64,000 nucleotides of DNA from Bacteroidota bacterium (GTDB lineage Bacteria > Bacteroidota > Bacteroidia > Flavobacteriales > Flavobacteriaceae). The notes below the pieces were generated by a model, which had not been told where the DNA came from, ran no database searches, and saw only the letters and a program-made list of their open reading frames with translations. The position numbers and the translations under genes were made by a program. Location of the stretch: the NCBI GenBank assembly GCA_023446155.1, contig JAEXIT010000017.1, forward strand, positions 310,001-374,000. Reading direction: 5' to 3'. Numbering within the stretch: the stretch's first letter is position 1; every line of letters starts with the position of its first letter. Shown here piece by piece: positions 26,742-35,074 of this stretch.

Positions 26742-28709
26742 ATGAGGTTAAAACATGTTCTGTTAGGTCTTTGTGTAGCAGCGACTGCCATGTCGTATGC
26801 ACAGGATAAAACGAAAAAAGTACTTTTCAATATTGACAATCATCCTTATTATACCGACGAATTTAGCCGGGTGTACAAAAAAAACCTGGACCTGGTAAAA
26901 GACGAATCGCAAAAAAACCTGGATCAGTATCTGGATTTGTTTTTGGGTTATAAACTGAAAATTCAGAAGGCAAACAAACTGGGCTTGCAAAATGACGCCA
27001 ATTATTTAGCCGAATTAAAATCATATCGTACGCAATTGTCGCGAAACTACATGACCGACACGAAGGTGACGAAAGAGCTTGTTGATGAAGCCTATCAACG
27101 TTCGTTAAAAGAAATCAAAGCGTCTCATATATTGATTACGGTAGACGAAAATGCTTCGCCGGCCGATACGCTAAAAGCCTATCATCAGGCGATGGATATC
27201 CGTAAAAAAGCCATGGCAGGGGAAAGTTTCGACGACCTTGCAGTGCGTTTTTCACAAGATCCTTCTGCGAAAGATAACAAAGGAGATTTAGGTTATTTTT
27301 CGGTTTTCAGAATGGTGTACCCGTTTGAAACAGCGGCTTATAAAACCAATAAAGGAGCGGTGTCGTTACCGGTGCGTACGCGATTCGGTTATCACCTGAT
27401 CAAAGTAAACGATATCCGTGATAACAGAGGACAGGTTTCCGTAGCACATATTATGCTGATGAAAGCCGAGAATCCGGTGGAAGGCGAATCGATTAAAAAC
27501 AATATCGAAGACATCTATAAAAAAATAAAACAAGGCGAAAACTTCGAAAGTCTGGCACAGCAATTCTCTCAGGATCGTTCTTCAGCCGGAAAAGGTGGGC
27601 ACTTACAGCGTTTCGGATCCGGAGAATTGAGTTCTGAAAAATTCGAAGATGTTGCTTTTTCACTTAAAAAGGCAGGTGATGTTTCCGAGCCTTTCCAAAG
27701 TCAGTTCGGATGGCATATCATCAAATTAATCGAAAAATATCCGGTGCGCAGTTTTGCCGATGTACAAACGGAAATGGAATCCAGAGTGCGCAAAGACGAC
27801 CGTTCGAAACTGATCGATGCCTCGTTAAGCGATAAACTGGCTAAAAAATACAGCGTAGAGAAAAATCAAAAGCTATATGCAAAAACAGCCAAACTAGTAA
27901 CCGACAAATTTTATGAAGAAGCGTGGGAAGTACCGGCTTCGACTCCGGAATTGGAAGCTAGTCTTTTGGTGATCAATAAAGATAAAAAAGTAAGTGCACT
28001 TGACTTTTTAGACTTTGTGAATACACAACAAAAAACAAAATGGGGTATCCGCCCTATCGGGAAAGTTGTGGATCAGTTGTATGGTAAATTTATCCACAAC
28101 CAATTGATGAGCTATTACAACGACAATCTGGAAAAAGAGAATCCGGAATTTGCCAATGTAATGGATGAATACCGCGACGGATTGCTATTGTTTGATTTGA
28201 TGGAAAAAGAAATCTGGAACAAAGCCAAAACCGATACATTGGGATTAAAAGCCTTCTACGAAAAAAATATTGCAAACTACCAATGGCATCCTAGAGTGGA
28301 GGCAAATGTGTTCTCTTCGACCCAAGAGGATGCAATCCAGCAGACATTAAAATTCCTGAAAAAGAAAAAATCAATTGATTTTATCAAAGAGCAGCTTAAT
28401 AAAGACAATAAAGTGTCTATTATGGTAAAAACCGGTGTTTTCGAAGAAGGAAGCGAGGCTTTGCCAAAGTATTCCAAATTAAATGTTGGGATTTCGGATG
28501 TGATCAAAGACGGGAATTACTATTTCGTAATCGACGTTCTTAAAAAAATGCCGAAAGGACCAAAAACATTTGAGGAAACCAAAGGAAAAGTAATTAACGA
28601 TTACCAACAATACCTGGAAAGTAAATGGGTAGACGAACTGAAAAAAGAGTTTACCATCAGTATTGATAAAGGTGTGTTTAGTCAGGTAAAACAGGAATTG
28701 CAGCAATAA
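26742..28709 (+). CDS. Periplasmic peptidyl-prolyl isomerase, SurA/PpiD-like, with two parvulin domains
   Basis: A 655-residue periplasmic foldase. Signal peptide 1-21 (ends AMSYAQ); an N-terminal chaperone region; parvulin domain 1 about 124-231 (ASHILI, then GDLGYFS and FGYHLIKV); parvulin domain 2 about 233-333 (AHIML, GGHLQRFGSGEL, FGWHIIKL); and a long C-terminal region with no recognised domain. Cis-trans isomerisation of proline bonds and outer-membrane protein chaperoning are the known roles of the family. Two further SurA-like genes follow at a 4-bp gap and a 17-bp overlap, so the three form an operon. I use ATG 26742; the earlier TTG at 26694 falls within the leader hairpin. Confidence 0.93.
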   Translation: MRLKHVLLGLCVAATAMSYAQDKTKKVLFNIDNHPYYTDEFSRVYKKNLDLVKDESQKNLDQYLDLFLGYKLKIQKANKLGLQNDANYLAELKSYRTQLSRNYMTDTKVTKELVDEAYQRSLKEIKASHILITVDENASPADTLKAYHQAMDIRKKAMAGESFDDLAVRFSQDPSAKDNKGDLGYFSVFRMVYPFETAAYKTNKGAVSLPVRTRFGYHLIKVNDIRDNRGQVSVAHIMLMKAENPVEGESIKNNIEDIYKKIKQGENFESLAQQFSQDRSSAGKGGHLQRFGSGELSSEKFEDVAFSLKKAGDVSEPFQSQFGWHIIKLIEKYPVRSFADVQTEMESRVRKDDRSKLIDASLSDKLAKKYSVEKNQKLYAKTAKLVTDKFYEEAWEVPASTPELEASLLVINKDKKVSALDFLDFVNTQQKTKWGIRPIGKVVDQLYGKFIHNQLMSYYNDNLEKENPEFANVMDEYRDGLLLFDLMEKEIWNKAKTDTLGLKAFYEKNIANYQWHPRVEANVFSSTQEDAIQQTLKFLKKKKSIDFIKEQLNKDNKVSIMVKTGVFEEGSEALPKYSKLNVGISDVIKDGNYYFVIDVLKKMPKGPKTFEETKGKVINDYQQYLESKWVDELKKEFTISIDKGVFSQVKQELQQ

Positions 28710-28713
28710 ATAG

Positions 28714-29565
28714 ATGAATAAAGCCGTCGTACTGTTTTTAGTAGTGTTTTCGGTTTGGTCCTGCGACTATATCCGGCCGAAGCAAAAGCCCGAAGCAATT
28801 GCCAGGGTAAACGATTCCTATCTGTATGCAGACGAAATCAAAGGATTGGTTCCCGCAGGAACTTCCAAAGCTGATAGTTTGATGATTGTTAAAAATTATA
28901 TCGACAGATGGGCAACACGTACACTATTGATGGATGCGGCCGAAGTGAATCTTAGTGATAAGGAGAAAGCTTCTTTCGACGCCTTGATCAAACAATATAC
29001 AACCGATTTGTATTCCGGTGCTTATATTGAGCAAGTCGTGAAACAGGCGATTGATACGACGATAACAAAAGAGGATTTGTTGCGTTATTATCAGGCAAAC
29101 AAAGAAAATTTCAAAACAACGGGAACATTAGTCCGGTTAAAATATATCAATCTGACGAAAGATAATCCTAAATTTGCAGTCATCAGAAGTCGGTTCAATT
29201 CGTCCCGGAAAGAAGACAAAAAAGCATTGGAAGGAATGACGATACAATTTAAGAGCTATGCTTTTAACGACACCATCTGGGTGGATATGAATCAGGTGTA
29301 TCGAAACCTGCCGTTTGTAAACCCGGATAATCGGGATCGTTATATAACCGACGGAATTTCGTATGAATATCAGGACAGCCTTTCGGCCTATCTGGTAAAA
29401 GTGAATAAGGTTTTAGACCGGAATCAGGTGGCGCCGTTTGAATATATAAGCCCAACGATAAAACAAATATTATTAAATAACAGAAAATTAGAATACATTA
29501 AGAAATTTGAAAAAGAGATCACTAATGATGCCATTAAAAATAAGAAATATGAAGTTTATAAATAA
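28714..29565 (+). CDS. SurA-like lipoprotein (PPIase-fold chaperone, degenerate)
   Basis: A 283-residue predicted lipoprotein: MNKAVVLFLVVFSVWSC carries a lipobox with Cys17. The body resembles SurA-type N-terminal chaperone helices (EAIARVNDSYLYADEI, then a long helical stretch) and a C-terminal region, but I see no intact parvulin motif (no FGYH.I block). It starts 4 bp after the upstream isomerase gene and overlaps the next by 17 bp. It is probably a membrane-anchored partner of the two isomerases; this is inferred from context. Confidence 0.85.
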   Translation: MNKAVVLFLVVFSVWSCDYIRPKQKPEAIARVNDSYLYADEIKGLVPAGTSKADSLMIVKNYIDRWATRTLLMDAAEVNLSDKEKASFDALIKQYTTDLYSGAYIEQVVKQAIDTTITKEDLLRYYQANKENFKTTGTLVRLKYINLTKDNPKFAVIRSRFNSSRKEDKKALEGMTIQFKSYAFNDTIWVDMNQVYRNLPFVNPDNRDRYITDGISYEYQDSLSAYLVKVNKVLDRNQVAPFEYISPTIKQILLNNRKLEYIKKFEKEITNDAIKNKKYEVYK

Positions 29566-30916
29566 AAAGGCGGCTTTGATTTTCGGGTTGTCTCTGGCGT
29601 TCTTCGGAACAGCACAGGCACAACAAACCCCGAAAAAGAAGATTGACGGAGTGGTAGCCGTAGTTGGGGAATATGTTGTATTGGATTCGGATATCGACAA
29701 AACATTTGTCGAGTTACAGGCACAAGGGATTGACATCAAAAATATCACGCGTTGCGAAATGTTCGGGAAGCTCCTGGAAGATAAATTATACGCACACCAG
29801 GCCGTACAGGATAGTATCGTGGTAACCGACCAGGAGGTGCATGACTTTATGAATTCACAGTTAGACCAAATGGTAGAGCAGGTGGGATCGATCGATAAAG
29901 TAGTGAAGTTCTATAACAAAAAGAACCTGGAAGAATTTAAAACTTACTTTTTCGATATCGTAAAAATGAACAAGCTGACGTCGCAAATGCAACGTAAGGT
30001 TGTGGACGAAGTAGAGATTACACCGGAAGAGGTTCGTACCTTCTTTAAAGGAATTCCAAAAGAAGAATTGCCCGTTTTCGGAGCGGAAATGGAAGTGGCG
30101 CAGATTGTGATCAATCCTAAAATTTCCGATGCGGAAAAACAAAGAGTGATGAATCAGTTGCGGGAAATTAAAAAAGACGTATTGGAAAACGGGGCCAGCT
30201 TTTATAGTAAAGCGGTATTGTTTTCAGACGATAAAGCATCGGTGCCAACCGGAGGTTTTTACAAGATCACCCGTAAAACGCCTTTCGTAAAAGAGTTTAA
30301 AGATGTAGCGTTTAGCCTTGCCGAAGGTGAAATTTCCGAACCGTTTGAAACTACATATGGATACCATATCATTTATCTGGAGAAAATCCGTGGTCAGGAA
30401 TTGGATTTAAGACATATTTTGATCATTCCAAAAGTATCGGATGAGGCGATGAAAGAAGCCAAAGAAAAAATCGAAAAAATCCGTCAGCGTATTGTAAGCG
30501 GAGAGATTTCGTTTGCCGATGCGGCGCGATCGTCATCCGATGAAAAAGAAACCCGTAACAGTGGTGGTCTTTTGGTGAATCCAAGAACATTGGAGACGCG
30601 TTTTGAGTTGACTAAAATGGATCCGGCACTTTACAGTCAGGTGTCCGATTTAAAAGATGGTGCAGTATCATTACCTTTGGTAGATGCCGATGATAAAGGA
30701 ACAAAACATTATAAATTATTGACGGTTACCAATCGTTACGACGAGCATACAGCCGATTATGCGAAAGATTACCTGAAAATTAAAGAGTTGGCTTTAAAAG
30801 AAAAACAAATTAAAGCCATCGCGAAATGGACGGAAGAGAAAATTAAAGAGACCTATATTAAGATCAACGGAGATTATAGAGATTGTAAATTCACAAATAA
30901 CTGGTTGAAAAAATAA
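29549..30916 (+). CDS. surA: Periplasmic chaperone/peptidyl-prolyl isomerase SurA
   Basis: A 455-residue periplasmic protein with a signal peptide (about 1-24, ends TAQAQ), an N-terminal SurA chaperone domain (about 28-170, beginning KKKIDGVVAVVGEYVVLDSD), parvulin domain 1 about 180-284 (with GYHIIYLE) and parvulin domain 2 about 285-397 (LRHILI, then GGLLVNP). SurA delivers outer-membrane proteins to the assembly machinery. I start at ATG 29549, which overlaps the upstream lipoprotein gene by 17 bp; the TTG at 29507 is unsupported. The last gene of its operon, with its own terminator. Confidence 0.93.
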   Translation: MKFINKKAALIFGLSLAFFGTAQAQQTPKKKIDGVVAVVGEYVVLDSDIDKTFVELQAQGIDIKNITRCEMFGKLLEDKLYAHQAVQDSIVVTDQEVHDFMNSQLDQMVEQVGSIDKVVKFYNKKNLEEFKTYFFDIVKMNKLTSQMQRKVVDEVEITPEEVRTFFKGIPKEELPVFGAEMEVAQIVINPKISDAEKQRVMNQLREIKKDVLENGASFYSKAVLFSDDKASVPTGGFYKITRKTPFVKEFKDVAFSLAEGEISEPFETTYGYHIIYLEKIRGQELDLRHILIIPKVSDEAMKEAKEKIEKIRQRIVSGEISFADAARSSSDEKETRNSGGLLVNPRTLETRFELTKMDPALYSQVSDLKDGAVSLPLVDADDKGTKHYKLLTVTNRYDEHTADYAKDYLKIKELALKEKQIKAIAKWTEEKIKETYIKINGDYRDCKFTNNWLKK

Positions 30917-30932
30917 TTTTTAAAAAATAATT

Positions 30933-30972
30933 AAAAGAGTTAGTTTTATGAATTTAAAGCTAACTCTTTTTT
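30933..30972 (+). terminator. Intrinsic terminator of the chaperone operon
   Basis: AAAAGAGTTAG (30933-30943) pairs with CTAACTCTTTT (30960-30970) and is followed by TT. The loop is A/T-rich. Confidence 0.75.
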
Positions 30973-30998
30973 AATTTAACAGATACGAATAAAATATT

Positions 30999-31952
30999 AT
31001 GTCAGACGTTGCAGCAATTCAAAACCTGGTTCAGAAACAAAAAGCCTTAAAAGAAGAAATCGCTAAAATTATCGTGGGTCAGGAAGAAGTGGTGAACCAG
31101 ATTGTGTTGAGCATTTTTGCCGGAGGACATGCCTTGTTGGTAGGGGTTCCGGGATTGGCCAAAACACTAATGGTAAACACCATTTCACAAGCTTTGGGAT
31201 TGGATTTTAAACGGATTCAGTTTACCCCCGATTTAATGCCGTCTGATATTCTGGGAAGTGAAATTCTGGATGAATCGCGGACATTTAAGTTTATTAAAGG
31301 ACCGGTTTTTTCCAATATCATTCTGGCGGATGAGATCAACCGTACGCCACCCAAAACCCAGGCAGCGCTTTTGGAAGCCATGCAGGAAAAAGCTGTAACC
31401 ATTGCCGGACATCACTATAAATTAGATTTGCCGTTTTTTGTACTGGCAACCCAAAACCCGATCGAACAGGAAGGTACCTATCCGTTACCGGAAGCACAGT
31501 TGGACCGTTTTATGTTTGCGATCAAATTAAATTACCCGACTTTCGAAGAAGAGGTGCAAGTGGTAAAAAGTACTACTTCGGATGTAAATGTAAAAGTGAA
31601 CCCGTTGTTTACGGCTCAGGAGATTATCGATTTCCAACATTTGATTCGTCGTATTCCGGTAGCGGATAACGTGATCGAATATGCGGTTACCTTGGTAAGC
31701 AAAACCCGACCGGATAATGCTTTGGCAACCGATTATGTGAAAAACTATCTGGATTGGGGAGCTGGGCCTCGTGCATCGCAAAACCTGATTCTGGCAGCCA
31801 AAACAAATGCAGCTTTAAACGGAAAATTTTCTCCGGATATTGAAGATGTAAAAGCCGTAGCGACCGGGATTTTACGACACCGTATCATTAAGAATTATAA
31901 AGCGGATGCCGAAGGGATTACGGAAGAAATGATTGTTGCGAAATTATTATAA
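30999..31952 (+). CDS. MoxR family AAA ATPase
   Basis: A 317-residue cytoplasmic ATPase of the AAA_3 (MoxR) type. Walker A is GVPGLAKT (residues 49-56), Walker B is IILADE (107-112), and sensor 1 is LATQNP with a following EGTYPLPEAQ.DRF arginine-finger region. MoxR proteins usually act as metal- or protein-complex-assembly chaperones with VWA/DUF58 partners. Here no DUF58 or VWA gene is adjacent; the next gene codes for a small membrane protein. It is separated by 82 bp and a terminator from the SurA operon. Confidence 0.95.
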   Translation: MSDVAAIQNLVQKQKALKEEIAKIIVGQEEVVNQIVLSIFAGGHALLVGVPGLAKTLMVNTISQALGLDFKRIQFTPDLMPSDILGSEILDESRTFKFIKGPVFSNIILADEINRTPPKTQAALLEAMQEKAVTIAGHHYKLDLPFFVLATQNPIEQEGTYPLPEAQLDRFMFAIKLNYPTFEEEVQVVKSTTSDVNVKVNPLFTAQEIIDFQHLIRRIPVADNVIEYAVTLVSKTRPDNALATDYVKNYLDWGAGPRASQNLILAAKTNAALNGKFSPDIEDVKAVATGILRHRIIKNYKADAEGITEEMIVAKLL

Positions 31953-32004
31953 TTTTTTTTCATTTTTTACGTTTTTGTTAGAACGAACCAAAAACTGTTA
32001 TCAA

Positions 32005-32370
32005 ATGAAAAGAATTACACGAAATTTGCCGGAATATATCCTGATGGGGCTAGCGGTTTTCAGTTTTGTAGAAACCCTGATTGTAAAAGGGCAGATCAAT
32101 TATCTGATGATTGTGGTGTTGGCCATTATGGTGGCGCAAGTCGTTTTTAAAAATCGTTATTTCGGAATTTTTCTGGGATTGGTTGTCGGATTGGTATCCT
32201 TGGGGCTGTTTCTGGCGGTATTATCCGATTATCGAAAGTTCCCGGAGGTTACATCTAAAGCAATTGAACTGATTACAGTGGGGAGTTTATTGTCGTTGGC
32301 CGGAGCAATTTTAGCAGCGGTAATGGTTTTTAAATACTTTAATCAGGAAGATAAAATAGCAATACAATAA
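32005..32370 (+). CDS. Small membrane protein of unknown function
   Basis: A 121-residue protein dominated by four probable transmembrane helices (ILMGLAVFSFVETLIV; YLMIVVLAIMVAQVVF; FGIFLGLVVGLVSLGLFLAVL; VGSLLSLAGAILAAVMVF) with short polar loops. I start at ATG 32005 (MKRITRNLPEYIL); the longer frame from 31933 overlaps moxR and adds an implausible leader. I recognise no family. It ends before a bidirectional terminator. Confidence 0.75.
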   Translation: MKRITRNLPEYILMGLAVFSFVETLIVKGQINYLMIVVLAIMVAQVVFKNRYFGIFLGLVVGLVSLGLFLAVLSDYRKFPEVTSKAIELITVGSLLSLAGAILAAVMVFKYFNQEDKIAIQ

Positions 32371-32386
32371 CTCAAAATAAAATATA

Positions 32387-32423
32387 AAAAGCGCCTTTTC
32401 AATACTTTCGAAAAGGCGCTTTT
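32387..32423. terminator. Bidirectional terminator
   Basis: GCGCCTTTTC (32391-32400) pairs with GAAAAGGCGC (32410-32419), loop of 9 nt, with A and T runs on either side. It sits between convergent genes. Confidence 0.88.
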
Positions 32424-32441
32424 GTTTTATATCGTTTCGTT

Positions 32442-33578
32442 CTATTTTGAGGCGATTTTCTGTTCCAGTTCGCGGTCGTAAAAAAACAAAAACATACTTC
32501 CCATCATATCCTGTTCGGAGGCGGAGGTGTTGTTGACGTTTAAAACCAATTCATAATCGTGATTGCCATACAGCCATAGGCCGGCTTCGGAATGGAAAGG
32601 CTGAATTTCCTCTAATCCGATTTTGTCTTTGTAATTGGTCACCTTACAGCTAAAAACGGTCTTACCAGCGGTCTTGTCGTAAATAGCAATTGAGGTGGCA
32701 AACGGATGAACGTGTGGTGCCGAAAAATGCAGTCGCGCGCTATCTTGAATTTGTAATTGTTCGGTTATGGAGCTGCGATACGTGGCACTACCGGTTGGAA
32801 TTACCCAATGACCGGACAATTTGTTTCCGTTTTTGTCTTCATACGTATGATTTTTGGTTTCCACGGGAATGCATTGGTTGCTTCCCGGATCCAACGGGCC
32901 TTTAAAAGGATCGCGTTTGTCGAATGGTAATTGTATAAAAACGGTCTTGCTCATCAATGGCTTTAGGCTTTTTTGAGAGGCATCGTATTTAACGGTGATC
33001 TTGTGTTTTACCTTCTTGAAAATATCCGGTATGTTCTGATTTAAAGTCTGCGACGTCACAAATAGAAAATCATTACCGATAATCGGGACGCCATAACCTT
33101 CCGGGAAATTAAAGTGCTCCAGGCCTTGGGATAGTGAGGTAAGACGTGGGTACTGTTTCCCGATACGGTCGTCTAACTGCCAATGGTTGTAATATTTCAC
33201 ATCGTTAATGTCAACATTCATATGGCAGATATAATCATTGGATAGTTGGGTATTCGTAGTGGCGTCAAAGGCCTTCACTTCAAAACCTTTAATCCATAAT
33301 AACTGATCGGTTTGATTTAATTGAATATAACGGGAGGCTTTCGGACCTTCCATCGATTTGTAAATGCCGTCGATTAGGAAAGTAGGCGATAGCATTTTGT
33401 ATTCCTGTAGACCATTGGTCACGCTCCAGTCGCTGTCTAATAATCCGGTGAAATGTAAAACCTGTGTTTTTACAATGGCTTTATGGCGGTTGGTGAGTTG
33501 GGAATATATAATTCCGCCTGTTGCCAGAATAAGGACGGTCAGGATTGCCAAATATTTATATATCTTTGATTTTTTCAT
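32442..33578 (-). CDS. Membrane-anchored protein, possibly a copper-site (PHM/SURNod19-like) protein
   Basis: A 378-residue protein with one N-terminal transmembrane segment (residues 8-27) and a large extracytoplasmic domain. No named family is certain. The C-terminal part contains H-V-H (289-291), a following strand, Y-E-L-V-L (342-346) and then SEQDMMGSMFLFFY (354-367). This resembles the copper-M site of peptidylglycine alpha-hydroxylating monooxygenase: an H-x-H pair, then DEMC..Y.MYY containing the Met ligand. N-terminal C118-H119 and H155 might correspond to the second copper site. The match is by eye, so it is an inference. It is transcribed divergently from the acyltransferase gene, 37 bp apart, with overlapping promoters. 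Confidence 0.7.
   Translation of the reverse strand: MKKSKIYKYLAILTVLILATGGIIYSQLTNRHKAIVKTQVLHFTGLLDSDWSVTNGLQEYKMLSPTFLIDGIYKSMEGPKASRYIQLNQTDQLLWIKGFEVKAFDATTNTQLSNDYICHMNVDINDVKYYNHWQLDDRIGKQYPRLTSLSQGLEHFNFPEGYGVPIIGNDFLFVTSQTLNQNIPDIFKKVKHKITVKYDASQKSLKPLMSKTVFIQLPFDKRDPFKGPLDPGSNQCIPVETKNHTYEDKNGNKLSGHWVIPTGSATYRSSITEQLQIQDSARLHFSAPHVHPFATSIAIYDKTAGKTVFSCKVTNYKDKIGLEEIQPFHSEAGLWLYGNHDYELVLNVNNTSASEQDMMGSMFLFFYDRELEQKIASK
33561..33568 (+). promoter_or_regulatory. Promoter -7 box of the acyltransferase gene
   Basis: TATCTTTG (33561-33568) fits TAnnTTTG and lies inside the first codons of the divergent gene. No TTG at the usual distance. Predicted leader to ATG 33616 about 41 nt. Confidence 0.45.
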
Positions 33579-33597
33579 AAGAAAATGCCGTATAAAA

Positions 33598-33631
33598 CAA
33601 AAATAGATAAATAAAATGAATGCGACCGCAA
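33598..33631 (-). promoter_or_regulatory. Promoter of the membrane-anchored PHM-like gene
   Basis: On the minus strand TATTTTTG (33605-33598) follows TTG (33631-33629) at 23 nt, a spacing seen in flavobacterial promoters. The -33 element lies within the first codons of the acyltransferase gene. Confidence 0.55.
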
Positions 33632-34731
33632 TAATAAGGACAGAACGTGTTTTTGGATTGGATGTGATGCGTGCTACGGCTATCCTAATGGTTTTGGGTG
33701 GTCATTTATTGTGGATTTATCCGGATTGCCCGAGAATTTTGGGACAGCTCTTTACGTTGTTTGGATTTTGGGGCGTGGAATTATTTTTTGTATTGGGTGG
33801 ATTTCTGATCGGAGGCATTTTATACCGCCTGTTTGTAACGACCGAGTTTAACCGTGCTACGGTTTTTTATCTTCTGCAGCGAAGAGGATTTCGGACATTG
33901 CCCAGCTATTATTTAGTACTACTGCTGAATTGCGGTTTGGGATTTGTACTCGGTTTGCGAATGGAGCAAACGGGCTATTATTTTCTTTTTCTGCAAAATT
34001 TTGCGACGACCATGCCGGCTTTCTTTCCGGAATCCTGGAGCTTGTCGGTCGGAGTAGTTGCTTGTCTGATTTGCGCGCTGGGTTTTTATGTTGCCGCTGT
34101 AGGGTTTCCCCGGAAAAATAAATCCCGTCTTTTTTTAGCGGTAGTTTTTGGGTTGATATTGCTATTTATAGGAACCAAAATCGGATATTATTTCCGGACT
34201 TCTAATACGACACTGAGTCAATGGAATGTAGCACTGAAAGCGGTGGTGATTTATCGAATTGATGCTGTTGTAATCGGAGTGGGGTTTAGCTGGTTGTATG
34301 CTAATTATCAGCGATTCTGGTCGAAACACAAATTTACAATGGCTATCCTGGGTTGTGTGCTGATGGTGTTTATGTTTGTCGGCGTGGGATTTTTTCAGAT
34401 TTTAATCGACAGCTATCCGTTCTTTTGGAATGTACTCTATTTGCCCATTACGTCGTTTGCGTTGGCACTGTTTCTGCCACTTTTGTCCGAATGGAAAACG
34501 GCACCGTCCTGGTTTGTACGGCCTGTTACTTTAATAAGTCTGATGGCGTATTCGATCTATCTGATTCATTACAGTCTTGTTTTGCAGTTACTTAAATATT
34601 GGGTTGATACTGTTTCGTTGCCAACTTGGCAACTGCATCTTTTTACACTGGCATACCTTGCAATTACTTTTTTGTTGAGTTACCTGCTGTATCGTTATTA
34701 TGAAAAACCGATAATGGCACTCCGAAAGTGA
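33616..34731 (+). CDS. Acyltransferase 3 family integral membrane protein
   Basis: A 371-residue polytopic membrane protein of the OafA/acyltransferase 3 type, which transfers acyl groups onto surface sugars or lipids. The family N-terminal block is present: GLDVMRATAILMVLGGH (residues 14-30), with the conserved R and H, followed by FWGVELFFVLGGFLIGGIL. About ten transmembrane helices fill the rest. Substrate cannot be told. Transcribed divergently from the membrane-anchored PHM-like gene. No partner glycosyltransferases are nearby. Confidence 0.9.
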   Translation: MNATAIIRTERVFGLDVMRATAILMVLGGHLLWIYPDCPRILGQLFTLFGFWGVELFFVLGGFLIGGILYRLFVTTEFNRATVFYLLQRRGFRTLPSYYLVLLLNCGLGFVLGLRMEQTGYYFLFLQNFATTMPAFFPESWSLSVGVVACLICALGFYVAAVGFPRKNKSRLFLAVVFGLILLFIGTKIGYYFRTSNTTLSQWNVALKAVVIYRIDAVVIGVGFSWLYANYQRFWSKHKFTMAILGCVLMVFMFVGVGFFQILIDSYPFFWNVLYLPITSFALALFLPLLSEWKTAPSWFVRPVTLISLMAYSIYLIHYSLVLQLLKYWVDTVSLPTWQLHLFTLAYLAITFLLSYLLYRYYEKPIMALRK

Positions 34732-35074
34732 AATTATGACGGATTTTAATTTTTTTTTTTAACTTTTTTTGAGCGATAAAAACGCTTGTTTCGACCTGTT
34801 TATAGGCTTTTTCGAATGTTCTGATTTTGGGTTTTATTAGTAAATGAGTTGTTTTATTTAGGAATTGACAATATAAAATTAAAAAATTATGAATTTATTG
34901 GTTTTCGGTGTTATTTCTTGAATTCGTTGAAAAATATTCAGTAAAATAGAATGTTTATAAATAATAATTCTTTGAAATTAAAGAAATACTAAAAATTTTC
35001 AAATCTCATTAGGATTGATTAAATTTGTACCGCTTTAAGTAAACAAACAAATAATAACATAACTCATTCATAGT
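34732..35074. other. 343-bp intergenic region before aconitase
   Basis: AT-rich, no ORF or RNA gene that I can recognise. It holds the aconitase promoter (-7 box 35,020-35,027) and long T-rich stretches after the acyltransferase stop, but no clear terminator hairpin. Confidence 0.6.
35020..35027 (+). promoter_or_regulatory. Promoter -7 box of aconitase
   Basis: TAAATTTG (35020-35027) fits TAnnTTTG. TTTTCAAAT (34996-35004) stands 15 nt upstream, as at the type C gene promoter at 20.4 kb. The leader would be about 40 nt. Confidence 0.55.
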
